Assembly (NCBI GenBank): GCA_002633025.1
Contig: NMRB01001284.1
Span: forward strand, 78,770 to 142,769
DNA: 64,000 nt
Origin: Notospermus geniculatus
Taxonomy: Eukaryota; Nemertea; Pilidiophora; Heteronemertea; Lineidae
Direction: 5' to 3'
A program made the position numbers and the translations under genes. Of this stretch, positions 1 to 10,464 are shown piece after piece (positions within the stretch are counted from its first letter, which is position 1; each line of letters opens with the position of its first letter). A model generated the notes under the pieces. The model saw only the letters and a list, made by a program, of their open reading frames with translations, searched no databases and was not told where the DNA came from.

Positions 1-233
1 TCGCATGCGTTGCCCTGTCGCATGCAAATGTGCATGTGATAGGCCCCTAGGCTTACACATTAGACTAAATAGACTGTTATATGTATACAATGTAAATTTA
101 TTGTTGTTACTGATGGGTACCAATTCTATTAATAAATTTTCATTTGTTGTTAAAATTTTTTCAATTTCTCGTTTATTCACTGACATCCTACTGCAATCCT
201 ACGTCTACAATACTTCGTCCTTCAACTACTAGG

Positions 234-473
234 CATCTTCGATATTTTTATCAAAGGCCGATCTGCTCACCATTGCGTTACATTGCACATCACCCTTCGA
301 GAAATAGACCAGTCCGCGGCATTTCCGCTGCCTCTCGAAGAGGAGGCCAATCAGAACTGGTGGTGTCAAATTACCCAGTGAGCCGAAGACCCGATATAAA
401 GTGCAATCTTATTGGTCAACCTGTTGAGCTGTAACGCAGTGATGACCAGATCGATCTTCGATTATCGAAGATG
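234..473. mobile_element. hAT-like MITE with 8-bp target duplication
   Basis: A 240-bp element bounded by imperfect terminal inverted repeats. Both ends start CATCTTCGATA, and a second matching block follows after a diverged stretch (CGATCTG...TGCGTTAC, about 20 of 23 bases matching). It is flanked by the perfect 8-bp direct repeat CTACTAGG at 226-233 and 474-481. Eight-bp duplications are typical of the hAT superfamily. The interior is not coding, so this is a non-autonomous copy. Superfamily assignment rests only on the duplication length. Confidence 0.75.
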
Positions 474-481
474 CTACTAGG

Positions 482-996
482 CCTATGTTACTATTAAATG
501 CAGTATCACGTACATGTAGCCTACAGCACACTGACAACGACTTCATGGCTGGCCTTGGCCAGCTCTAGTTTTGTTTTGTTATTTAATAATAAAGTCACTC
601 TGTGGCTAGGTGTCCTACATATGCCTTGTCTCCTTGCCATGTTGTGGTAGTGTATGTCTCTTGAGAGTGAAACTGAGACTTCTAAATTTCTCACAGCTAT
701 CTTTTCTTCTTTCAGGCGTGATGATCAAGTGAAAAGTGCACCTGCTGCAATGTCGGATTCAGGATTTATAACTGGCACTCACCATTTGAACCCTACAGGA
801 TACCATCAGAATGTCTTATATAACAAACTGGGACTGCAATGGAATGCAGAATGAAAGTTCTGTCATGTGTTCCATGAATTGAACTTAATGGATATGGATG
901 TGTATTGGAAATGAGGAAAGGGGATGAGCACCTGAGAAACCAACCTGCACGAAGTGTGTATCTCAGAGACGGTCACTTCGATTAGCTTCAAATTCG
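482..996. other. Gene-free stretch, nothing recognised
   Basis: AT-rich sequence with only short chance reading frames. I see no repeat structure, RNA gene or convincing exon. Confidence 0.5.
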
Positions 997-1808
997 CACA
1001 TTTGATATCTCATATGAAAGTGATTGATAACAGCAGCAAGAAAAATTATTTTGGTCAACTATTACCCATTAATTTGAAACAATGTTTTTTTAGATGGCTA
1101 GAAATGGTGGAAAAATCTGAATTCATTGTCTGTGTTTTCACAGTGGCTTGGAGACCACTTCAAAGAAAAAGCCCCAATGCTTAGTTTCGATTTATTGAAC
1201 CAGTTGATGCCAGATTAACAGGAAATGAAGCAAGAACATTCTGTGATTTGTGGGTAGACTGGTGCTCTGGAAGAGCAAAAAAAAATGTATTTCTGTCTTT
1301 GTTATGCTTGGCTTGTAGTAGGCATTGTAATATGAAACGGCTCAGACAGACAAATGTATGGTGATTCATGAATCAGGCTCCGGAATCAATCGGGCAATAT
1401 TGGGCAGTTTGACCTGGACATGAGGACATCTCCATTGTAAATAAGGGATTATTGTTGTGCAATTTAACTGTTTGTGGTTCACCACATTGGGTTATCAACT
1501 TAGAAGTGAAGTGTTGCTTTGGCTCTTCCAGAGCATGCGTCCACCCAGAAATCATAGAAACGTCATGCTTCATTTCCTGTCAATCTGGGATCAATAAATC
1601 AAAACTAAGCATTGGGACTTTTCCTTTGAAGTGGTCTTCACCATTGTTCACGCCACTGTGAAAACACAGACAATGAATCCTATTTTTCCCCCATTTCTAG
1701 CCATCTACATAAATGTAAAAAAACATTACTTCAAATTAATGGGTAACAGTTGACCAGAATAATTTTTCTTGCTGCTGTTATCAATCACGTCACATGAGAT
1801 AAGATGTG
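997..1808. repeat. Long inverted repeat (foldback), arms about 300 bp
   Basis: The left arm (about 997-1290) and right arm (about 1495-1808) are reverse complements at roughly 80-85% by eye, around a ~200-bp unpaired centre. Matching blocks include AACAGCAGCAAGAAAAATTA and GCTCTGGAAGAGC. Both arms, read outward to inward, hold a similar open phrase (DARLTGNEA ... DFWVD ... CSGRA), broken by stops in the right arm. An exon-derived fragment may therefore have been captured and inverted. No terminal duplication was found. It could also be an old head-to-head duplication. Confidence 0.6.
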
Positions 1809-3056
1809 TGCCTTTGCCATGAACTCAACGCCTTGAAGACATTTGGGCAAACCCCACCACAACTGAATTACATATGTAGTTCCATTGACAGTCACTCTAG
1901 AAATTCTTCTGACACCAGTGCATAAATCTTCTTCCCCTAATGTTTCATGAGATTTCCAGATACCATGATGAGATTTCCAGATTGCGTAAGATTGCAAAGA
2001 ACTGAAATTTCAAAATTGCTGCAATTTTGGAAATTTCTTTGGACAGCATGAAAATGCCATTGAACTGAGTGAGTCTGATTGCATATGAAATTAAATAATT
2101 ATGGTATCCTTTTAGAGTACGAGTAAGAGAGCATTCTTGTCAGTCTTGATTTCATGCATTTCGCAATAAATTCAACTTCTGAAATTGTATTTAACTTTGT
2201 TACGATTATCATTTTGTCCTCTCAACATTCAACATATATGAAAGAACTTGTGTTATTCAGGGTCAGAAGGCATATCGCCTGGCTCAAGTCTAGCTATGAA
2301 TTCGTGGCTAAAACTATGGAAAGAACCCTGAGGTTACCCATCACTTCCCATAGTTTTAGCTGCTAATTTACTCCAGATAACTTCACGTTTGAACTCTTGC
2401 ATGCGGGAAGGAGTCTTTATTGCTTCTAAGGGACTGGATCTTCAAGGTCATGTTGAAATAAAAGGAGACAAGTTCCTAGGTGCAATGAACATGGACGAAT
2501 GCTGAAAAAGCTGAAGTATCTCCACCTGTCCCCAATTTCATTTCCTAGGAATGCCTTGTCCTATTTGTAGGCCTAGTTCATCTCAAGTTAGGTGAATATT
2601 GGATATACAGTCATCAGTGCAAGCCTCAAGAGTATTGTTAGTCTTGGGCAGCAGGGACCCCGGGCAGGGACAAATTTTCATGGTTGGCTTCCCAGATGAC
2701 CACCCTAGGCACGGCAATGCCGATTGACACCAAGCCAAGAAAAGGTTGCACACTACAAACACACAGCGCTGCTGTGTGGCCCAGGGACTAGCCAGCAGGC
2801 ACCGACGACTTGCAACAAATAATCAGCCAATAATAGTACAGTTCAAGATGGGCCACTGCACTCTTAGAGCCACATCAATCAGAAAGAAGGAGGGCCAAGC
2901 CTGCACTCACTGCTGCAGCCAGCAGCATGGCCAGGGTTGGCTGTCTTTGACTGTCTCATTTCCTTTCCTAAATCACTGGAAAAACGTTGACAACAAATTC
3001 AAACATATGCTATATGTCACATATGCTATATGTCACCAGTAGGCCTTAAATACGAC
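1809..3056. other. Gene-free stretch with minor local repeats
   Basis: No gene recognised. A 16-bp word, ACATATGCTATATGTC, is repeated in tandem at 3003-3036. The rest shows no structure I can name. Confidence 0.5.
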
Positions 3057-3142
3057 CTGGCCTTTATTTACCATGAAAAAGTGCAGATCAACAGAAAATC
3101 TGGCCTTTATTTACCATGAAAAAGTACAAATCTGGGGAAAAT
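3057..3142. repeat. 43-bp tandem duplication
   Basis: Two adjacent 43-bp units beginning CTGGCCTTTATTTACCATGA differ at a handful of positions. Not coding. Confidence 0.8.
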
Positions 3143-4768
3143 CTGAGCCCTCCAATGAAAATGACAGCCCAGTGAGTTCGATGCATTGACGTCTCTATGT
3201 GCGTGCACGTATATTTTCATGACGCCGCGTCATGACGTGTTCTGACCAATGTAAACAATCTCGAGTACGCCCAATTTCCCGGCAAAAACAGCACAAAAGC
3301 AAAGTCAATTTGAGAAATGGAAACAGCCGCTCCGGTCGACATTTCAATTTGAACCGATGCGTATTGCCCTAATCTTTGGATTTTTGACCAATTTAATTTG
3401 TAATCATTAGCGAACAATTTTAGTAATGCTTTTGTGTGGAGGCCGTCGGATCAACAGCGCCGATAATGGCGTCGCAGAAAAAAACGGCCTTGAACGGGCG
3501 ATTTTCAACGAAAAAATCCGATCAAACAAACACCGATTTAATTATTGCAAAACACTCTCTCCCTGTTAATTACAGTAAGCTTCCTTGGGATGCTGACGAG
3601 TAAAAAATGATTTTGGGCGAGGCTCAAAACGGCGGGAGTTAGTATTTCAGACCACGGGTGGCTACAACCAATTAGCGACCAATTAACTTAGGTGGAAAAG
3701 GCTTTTTGTGGCGCTCGCGTCGGCCCGCGGCCACCTGACTGAGCATGAAGTAGCTATGTGTTCTGTTTGCTTCATGATGAGCAACCCGATGTGATAATGT
3801 TACATCTTCCGTGGATTGTTACTCCTCATTCTCGCCACGTTCGAGTCAGCTGCTCCTGACTCGTGCGATGTTTGCGGCGAAGTCCAACAAAACGACGCGA
3901 AACAACTTCCTCAAACAACGTCCTCTTGAAGGCAAATAACTTCTGGTTGTTCGTATCATTACCGAGAACAAACCATACCATTCGCTGTTTATCTGGGAAT
4001 CGTTTTTTGCACGAAAGCTCGGTTCATTCGCAGTTCATTCATCCCTCCGGAGGGCATTTTCAACAATCGACCAACACAAAGCGGTTGGTTTGTTCTTTGT
4101 TGAAATCGATTATGAGAAGCTTGTTTCAGTTCCCAAGACAAAACAATGCATATAATAGCGACCTTCCATGCCACCTAATGCGTTGCAACCTCGGTCGAAC
4201 AAACACACCTTAGTGGACATGATTCTTTAGTCTAAAGGTACAGCGTTCTGTGCAGTAGAACTTAGAACACATCAACAGAAGCAGAGAGGGGGAACTTAGA
4301 ATGCCCATAAAATGATGATGAACCCGCACAACTTTTTATCCCGACAGGGCGGCGCTGCGAACGGTGCGGCCGAAGGCGTCAAAAACAGAGCAAAGCAACG
4401 CAGTGACGGACAATCTACCGACGATGACGTAGAACACAACTACACTGCACTGCATGCATGCATGCACAATCAATGCAAAAAGCATGCAGCATGAGAGTAA
4501 AACTGCAGCCTACGTCACAAACTTTTGAGACCCATGATGCATTGGTAGTGACTAGCCAATCAGCGAAGCTCCCCTTATTTTGAATCATCGGAATAAGGTC
4601 ACTGACCCAATTACAATGAGAATTGTGTTCTGTGCCAGACAATCGGTCTGACGACCTTGGGGTATGAACGAGGGGCTGGTTGCGCGAGACTTGGGTAGGG
4701 CTACCCATTAGTGTCGAATGAAGTTGGAATTTAACGGTAGTAAAACCTGACGCCGCAAGTAAATTGCT
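3143..4768. other. Gene-free stretch, nothing recognised
   Basis: Mixed-composition sequence with short reading frames on both strands and no recognisable domain, RNA gene or long repeat. Confidence 0.5.
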
Positions 4769-4772
4769 TTAA

Positions 4773-5570
4773 GGCTGGGGGCTACCTATGCCGACTTTAT
4801 TGACGCTCTTTGAAAACAAGCGTCCTAACATATTCATGACAAAAAGTAACAAACTGATGTTAACGAAATGTTTTAGCTACAACCTTTAGGCTCCCGTTCT
4901 GTGAAAGAATTGTTCATTTTGACTAATTACGATGGAGTTAATTAAGTTATAACAGGTTGTCAAAATTTGAGTTCGCAAACAATTTTGCAGACTTGGGATG
5001 CGACACATCAGTTTCCCACATAGTCTGTAAGGTACAGGCCTGATGCCTGCAGGGCGTAACGATCCGTTTTTTACGAAAGTACTTTCCGTTTAATTGGTAT
5101 AAACTAATTAATGCCAAAAAAGGGCTCTATTTACAGTTTTTGAAATATTTCATATTCCCGACCAACTATTCAAAAAAGGCGATCGTGTTGCCCTAGAATG
5201 CACATATGGCAATAACATCCAAAAGAAATTTTTCAAATATATGCGTCCACAAATGAGAAAACTTGTTTTGCAAATTTGAAAAATTCCATACCACTCGCCA
5301 GTTACTTCTTTGTTATGTAGATTTGCATAATTCGCGCCATTTGAGTAAACTCTGTTCGGCCACTTGTGCCCAAAGCACCAGTGACAGAGCTGAACAATAC
5401 CCGCAGTGGACACAAAAGATTTAGGGTCGGCACGTACACTGAAGATTGGTTTTCGAAAACAGTATACCAGGGTGAGCGGATTTAATCTGAATGTGAATGA
5501 CTGGTCGCACAAAGGCCAGTTCCGTGGATTGCCACTAGGGAATGAGCTCAGCTATAGGTAGCCCCCAACC
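4773..5570. mobile_element. TTAA-flanked inverted-repeat element, ~798 bp
   Basis: The ends form a 17-bp inverted repeat with one mismatch (GGCTGGGGGCTACCTAT on the left; the right end reads GGTTGGGGGCTACCTAT in reverse complement). TTAA lies directly outside both ends (4769-4772 and 5571-5574). TTAA targets are used by piggyBac and Kolobok. The termini do not match a consensus I know, so the superfamily is open. The interior encodes nothing recognisable. The right end abuts the duplicated block that begins near 5577. Confidence 0.6.
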
Positions 5571-5576
5571 TTAAAT

Positions 5577-6570
5577 ATGTTCTTAATGCAAAACTAAGAC
5601 GAGTGATTATGTTTCTATATCTTTAGATGCACATAAACCAAGGAATTCTTGACTACCTGGGCAATCTGCTGTTGAATTTCCCACCAGCATTTTAATTAAC
5701 TCACGTTGTGGCTGTGTTTTTGTGTTGTTGTGGTTCTCGCGTTGCACTCATTCCGCTTATGTTCTGATGACGTATATTTGTGAGTTATTTAAGTTTCCGG
5801 TGATACTCATATTAGCAACAATGAACCCATCTTCACTACAGGCAAAGTTGCCCATATGTGTGGGGATTGTAAAAGGGAACTTTTAGAATTGGATACCAAT
5901 GACCAGGAACAGAAGACGGCAAATCTACTGTGAGCAGCTTGCTGGTGAACTTTGGACCACGGCCTCCCGAATAAGCGTTCACGATTCGGTGATTCCGTTG
6001 GTCCCAAAACAAACCGTACGCGTGTCGAAGTCCTAAAATTGTTGGCAAACGATTCCTAGTTACAAGAAAACGTCCCGCGTAGTCATGTTTCTTTAGAAAA
6101 ACAAATTCACACGTCCCAATCCTCGCCACGAAATCGCCAGAAACCCGTTTTCTGGTCTTAAAAACAGGCCGTCCTCTGTGTATTAGATAAACCCTTCTCC
6201 CTCTCTTGCCAAACCTTTTCCTTTCAACAACAAATATACCGATTACGTAAAAAGAATTATCACCAATTTTGGTTTTGTATGACGCAATAGCTTTTTCACT
6301 GTTACCTATTCTATTGAATATGAAGTAATGCTCCAGATACTCCAACCCCTGGTTTGTGCTCTTCAGCTTTTCCAAGACACACGCCCTGAGGCGCCGGCTA
6401 GACAAGGTGATGACTTCCCAACGGCTCAGACTGGCGAGATTGGCGACGAGATGCTCACCAAACACATCATTCAGCCAGAGATCGTCACGATACAACACAC
6501 ACAATCTTTTGAATCAAAAAGTACCCCTCTGTCGGAATATACCCACCAATGTAGAAAATCTCCTCCAAAA
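5577..6570. repeat. Segmental duplication, copy 1
   Basis: About 1 kb that matches 8100-8130 plus 9048-10060 in the same orientation, including gene-like sequence and flanking DNA. Copy 1 lacks the 917-bp foldback found in copy 2. It keeps a single ACGAGTG at 5599-5605 where copy 2 has that word on both sides of the insertion. Copy 1 ends near 6570 against a separate inverted-repeat element. Confidence 0.8.
5836..6504 (-). pseudogene. Decayed copy of uncharacterised beta-rich protein gene
   Basis: A 222-codon reading frame that aligns end to end with the middle and C-terminal part of the intact frame at 9228-10190. Shared phrases include FYVIGIFVVERKRFGKRG, YLIHRGRPVFKTRK and LPSSVP-HWYP. 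Three lesions mark it as broken. Just upstream of the frame, a TGA stands where copy 2 has CGA. An internal segment of about six residues is missing near RKRVSGDF. A frameshift after the HWYP motif changes the C-terminus. Upstream homology stops near 6570. Function unknown; see the intact copy. Confidence 0.6.
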
Positions 6571-6571
6571 C

Positions 6572-6852
6572 GTAAAGCGGGCCGCACACGAGTGCAATTT
6601 TGCCCCCAACTATCGAGATTTTTGTCTCCTACGTGCAAATGTGCGGTCGGAGGCAGAGGCGAAGACGGATTTTTTTGCCTTCAGCGCACATCAAACATGA
6701 CGGAATTATACGTCACGCCGCATCTACAGGAGACAAATTTGCAATCGTGTGCGGCGGCTGACGGACGCTCCGTGTGCGGTCACAGGATGCCGAGACAAAA
6801 AACTACTACGGAGGCAATGTCGGAGACAGAATTGAACTCGTGAGCGGCAGGC
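6572..6852. mobile_element. Short inverted-repeat element (MITE-like)
   Basis: The ends show related inverted termini about 25 bp long (left GCGGGCCGCACACGAGTGCA; right, reverse-complemented, GCCTGCCGCTCACGAGTTCA). It truncates duplication copy 1. No clear target duplication. Interior not coding. Confidence 0.45.
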
Positions 6853-6875
6853 TTAAGGAAACGAATTTTCAAGCC

Positions 6876-7026
6876 AATTGGGAGGTTGAGATCAGCGACT
6901 TATCACGACGCATCCTTATACGTATACGGATAGAATTCTGTACAAAGAGGACATTTTTTTGTGTACATTTCGATCCGTATACATATAAGGATCCGTGATA
7001 AGTCACTGATCTCAACCTCCCTAATT
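6876..7026. repeat. ~150-bp near-perfect palindrome
   Basis: Arms of about 60 bp (GGGAGGTTGAGATCAG...CTTATCACG) pair across a short centre. The structure would extrude as a hairpin and looks like a short foldback MITE. No coding content. Confidence 0.75.
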
Positions 7027-7094
7027 AAATCCATTCGTAAGATTAGAGCCTTCCTGCTTCGTGGAAAATTTGAATGGCCCTGCTTTGAGAGCCG

Positions 7095-7163
7095 GGGAGA
7101 GGCGCGTGGGCCTTTTGCAGATTTGATTTCTCTGCCCCTGCAAAAAAGCCCGACGTGCCTCTC
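7095..7163. repeat. Small hairpin
   Basis: GGGGAGAGGCGCGTGGGCCT pairs with AGCCCGACGTGCCTCTCCC, with a TTTTGCAGA/CTGCAAAA extension. It lies directly left of the next inverted-repeat element. Confidence 0.55.
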
Positions 7164-7166
7164 CCC

Positions 7167-7491
7167 CACTGTAAAAAGTCAGGACGCGAACAAATTTCGC
7201 GTTCTAATACGTCATGTTGTCGTGTGGGGGATTTTGGCTAATGTTGCATTGCAATGTACTTATCCTCCAAACATTCATCTATAGAATATGTCATCTTTGT
7301 TGTTTGGAAATATTTAGGCCCCTTTTTTAAGGGTTTCACAAAATGTGAACACTATTTAGAACGCCAAAACGCCTATTCAGAACGCAAATTTGTCCGTGAT
7401 TTAAGAACTACATGCAATTTTGTGTTCTCCCACACACGACAATTTAACGTATTAGAACGCGAAATTTTTTCGCGTTCTGACTTTTACAGTG
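7167..7491. mobile_element. Inverted-repeat element with CACTGTAAAA ends
   Basis: Terminal inverted repeats of about 75 bp start CACTGTAAAAAGTCAG on the left and CACTGTAAAAGTCAG on the right (reverse complement). They contain the palindromic word GCGAAATTTCGC in slightly different spacing. Interior about 170 bp, not coding. No convincing target duplication, so superfamily is undetermined. Confidence 0.65.
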
Positions 7492-7670
7492 CCGGTGTAA
7501 CGTTTTTCAGTGTGGCTGTTTTTCTGTGTGACTTCCATTGTTCGAAACACACTGGAAAACGAACTCGCTGTTTCTCTGTGTGTCGCTCATTGTCCAGTCG
7601 CGGCTTATTCCGTCAATCTATTGAAATGTCACACTGGCACACGGGCCTCACTGAAAAACGTTACACCGGC
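7491..7670. mobile_element. 180-bp inverted-repeat element with 22-bp perfect ends
   Basis: GCCGGTGTAACGTTTTTCAG at the left end is matched by its exact reverse complement at the right end, shares base 7491 with the preceding element, and frames a non-coding interior. That interior (a TGTCCAGTCGCGGCTTATTC-like segment) resembles parts of the repeats near 11040 and 45940. Confidence 0.7.
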
Positions 7671-8130
7671 TCCCTTTGTGATGGCAAAATATTGGGGAAA
7701 AGTGTAGCACCGTTGATAAACCACGCGGGAACCCCAGAAAAATCTGCCAGAGAGCCATTCTTGCGGCGACCGCAGCGATTTCCCGTCGGCGGTTTTCCCG
7801 CGCGGTTTTGGTCTCAACTCTTCATATAAATAACGTCCTGAACGATTTTCGACGCGGGAACCGCGCAGACAATCGCCGAGGTTCCGGAAAAACCCTGTGT
7901 CTCAAAACGCGCGGGGATTTTAGATAGGTGTAACCGGGGCTTATTATAAGTGATATCAAAATTCGGGCTTCGTAATGACACTTCCCAGGTCCGTCTGCAT
8001 GTGCATACCAAGTTTGCCGGCGATCCGTTCGTTAGTCTTGGAGAAAGTTGCCAACAAACAAACAAACACATAACCAAACAAACTCTTGTCAAATTTTAGT
8101 ATGATTCTAAATGCAAAACTAAGACGAGTG

Positions 8131-9047
8131 CACGGGCATCTGGAGAGTAAATAGTAAAAGTTGGGCCCAGTCTCCAAGTTACACATGGAGTTTCCGAAGG
8201 AAACGACAGGGTATGCATGTTCTCAACAGTAAATTCAGGATTTTTTCACCAAAGTCTCGGATCGAGTTTTGCACCAAAGATCAAGACAATCTGCTTGAAC
8301 TTGGATTCAAACGAAGCTACGGACATTTTCCCTTCACTAGAAACACAAATAATCAAAGTTTATTACCCGCAACATTGAATAATCCACAGTTATTTCATGC
8401 CTTTTTAGCGTGAAACCGGCCACTTTTCAACCTCGGCCATGTAACATTCGTGCTCCGCAAAATGACAAGTACCAAGAACTACACCGGGGCAAATATGACA
8501 ACGGTTGTTTCTGGTCAATAATAGTATTAATTCCCGATATGTGTTGTGATAAACGCTTGATGTTTTTAATGTTGAATAAAGTGTCTCTTTCACATTTTAT
8601 TTGTATTTTCACTCCATTACGAATATTACACACAGTAAAGAGCAAACAGCGTAATTTTTCCGCAATTAAAATGTTATGCGTGACGTCATTCCCACGAAGT
8701 TGGTGGTACTTGTCATTTTGCGGAGCACGAATGTTATATGGCCGAGGTTGAAAAGTGGCCGGTTTCACGCTAAGAAGGCATGAAATAACTGTGGATTATT
8801 CAATGTTGTGGGTAATAAACTTTGATTATTTGTGTTTCTAGTGAAGGGAAAATGTCCGTTGCTTCGTTTGAATCCAAGTTCAAGCGGACTGTCTTGATCT
8901 TTGGTGTATAACTTGATCCGAGACTTTGGTGAAAAAATCCTGAATTTACTGTTGAGAACATGCATACCCTGTCGTTTCCTTCGGAAACTCCATCTGTAAC
9001 TTGGAGACTGGGCCCTACTTTTACTATTTACTCTCCAGATGCCCGTG
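8131..9047. mobile_element. 917-bp foldback element with 7-bp target duplication
   Basis: Two arms of about 345 bp (8131-8475 and 8703-9047) are nearly perfect reverse complements around a ~225-bp centre. The outer ends read CACGGGCATCTGG...CCAGATGCCCGTG. The 7-bp word ACGAGTG flanks it at 8124-8130 and 9048-9054. The paralogous duplication copy has a single ACGAGTG at 5599-5605, an unoccupied site that confirms both ends. Arms hold no recognisable gene. The CA...TG termini and 7-bp duplication do not identify a superfamily for me. Confidence 0.9.
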
Positions 9048-10190
9048 ACGAGTGATTACGTTTCCTATTGTTCTATGTCTTTAGCTGCACATGTAACCAA
9101 GGAAATTATCTTCTTGACTAGAACACCTGGGCAATCTGCTGTTGAATTTTACACCAGCATTTTAATTGACTCACGTCGGGTCTGTGTGTTTTTGTGTTCT
9201 TGTGGTTCTCGCCCTGCACTCACTCCATTATGTTCTGATGATATACACTTGTGACTGTGAGTTTCCAGCCCTACCCATAGCAACAATGAACCCATCTTCA
9301 CTACAGGCATACTCGCCAATCCGTATGGGCATTGTAAAAGGGAGAACATTTAGAAGTGGATACCAATGATCAGGAACAGAAGACGGAAGATTTACGGTGA
9401 CCAGCTTGGTGGTGAACTTTGATGGAAGATGTTCTGCCCAATAAGCCATCAGGATTCGGTGATTTCGATGGTCCCGACACAAACCGTACGCGTCTAGAGG
9501 TCCTAAAATTGCTGGCAAACGACTCCTTTTTACAAGAAAACTGCGCGCGTAGTCGTGTTTCTTTAAACAAACAAAGTTACACGTCCCAATCCTCGCCAAG
9601 AAATCGCCATCCAAATTCTCCAACACATAAACCGGTTTTCTGGTCTTAAAAACAGGCCGTCCTCTGTGTATTAGATAAACATTCCTTCCTCTCTTGCCAA
9701 ACCTTTTCCTTTCAACAACAAAAATACCGATCACGTAAAAAGAAGTATCACCAATTGTGGTTTTGTGTGACGCAATAACTTTATCACTGTTACCTATTCT
9801 TGTGAACCTGAAGTAATGTTTCAGATACGCCACTCCATGGCTCGAGGTGCTGTTCATCTTTTCCAAGACACACGCCCCGAGGCGCTGGCCCGACAAGGTG
9901 ACGACTTCCCAACGGGTCAGACTGGCAAAACTGGCGACGAGATGCTCCCCAAACGTATGCAGCCAGTAAATGTCATCATACAACACACACAGTCTTTTGA
10001 ATCGAAACGTACCCCTCTGTCGGAATGCACCAGCCAATGTAGAAAATTTCCCTCTATATCGTATAATAAACATCTTGGCATAGACATTATAACGAACAAA
10101 TAAAAGACCGGTACCCTTAAAGGGATCAGCCTCCATGACCTTGGCTAGCCGTAAGACCTTATGAAATCGATACTGACTAATCAACCTCAT
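9048..10190. repeat. Segmental duplication, copy 2
   Basis: Same orientation as 5577-6570. Together with the ~30 bp left of the foldback (8100-8130) it forms a second copy of the block. It includes about 180 bp of shared 3' flank and the coding region of the uncharacterised protein. Confidence 0.8.
9228..10190 (-). CDS. Uncharacterised beta-rich protein, intact copy
   Basis: A 320-codon open frame, starting at the first ATG after an upstream stop. I do not recognise the family. The protein is basic, has no clear signal peptide or membrane segment, and is rich in short alternating hydrophobic stretches. Examples are FYVIGIFVVERKRFG, a VYLIHRGRPVF phrase and a C-terminal SEDGFIVAMGRAGNSQSQ. 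This pattern suggests beta-sheet blades, so it could be a C-terminal propeller detached from a TRIM/NHL-like protein; that is only a guess. A diverged copy at 5836-6504 carries stops and frameshifts. By contrast this copy has kept about 960 bp open, which argues for recent selection or a recent origin. No upstream exon was identified with confidence. Confidence 0.5.
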   Translation of the reverse strand: MRLISQYRFHKVLRLAKVMEADPFKGTGLLFVRYNVYAKMFIIRYRGKFSTLAGAFRQRGTFRFKRLCVLYDDIYWLHTFGEHLVASFASLTRWEVVTLSGQRLGACVLEKMNSTSSHGVAYLKHYFRFTRIGNSDKVIASHKTTIGDTSFYVIGIFVVERKRFGKRGRNVYLIHRGRPVFKTRKPVYVLENLDGDFLARIGTCNFVCLKKHDYARSFLVKRSRLPAILGPLDAYGLCRDHRNHRILMAYWAEHLPSKFTTKLVTVNLPSSVPDHWYPLLNVLPFTMPIRIGEYACSEDGFIVAMGRAGNSQSQVYIIRT

Positions 10191-10464
10191 GGGAGGCGAT
10201 CTCTCTGTAAGGTACGATGAAAGTTGACATCACGGATGCCACACGGAAGACATTGAGGAGAGGAGGTGTAGTACAGAAGGATTTCCCCTGCTACAGTATT
10301 GAGGAGATGAGGTGGAGTACAGAAGGGTTTCCTCCCTAGTTACGCGAATAAACAGCGTTCAAACGTCTTAACTTTTGGTCTTCTAACGTAAAGGATTGAA
10401 TGTGGGTGATGAGTAAATGTTGTTGTGTGGGTGACTGGTAACGTCCCAGTCACAAGGAACTACT
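10191..10464. other. Gene-free stretch with short duplicated segment
   Basis: Contains two related ~60-bp segments beginning GAGGAGAGGAGGTGTAGTAC and GAGGAGATGAGGTGGAGTAC. Nothing else recognised. Confidence 0.5.
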
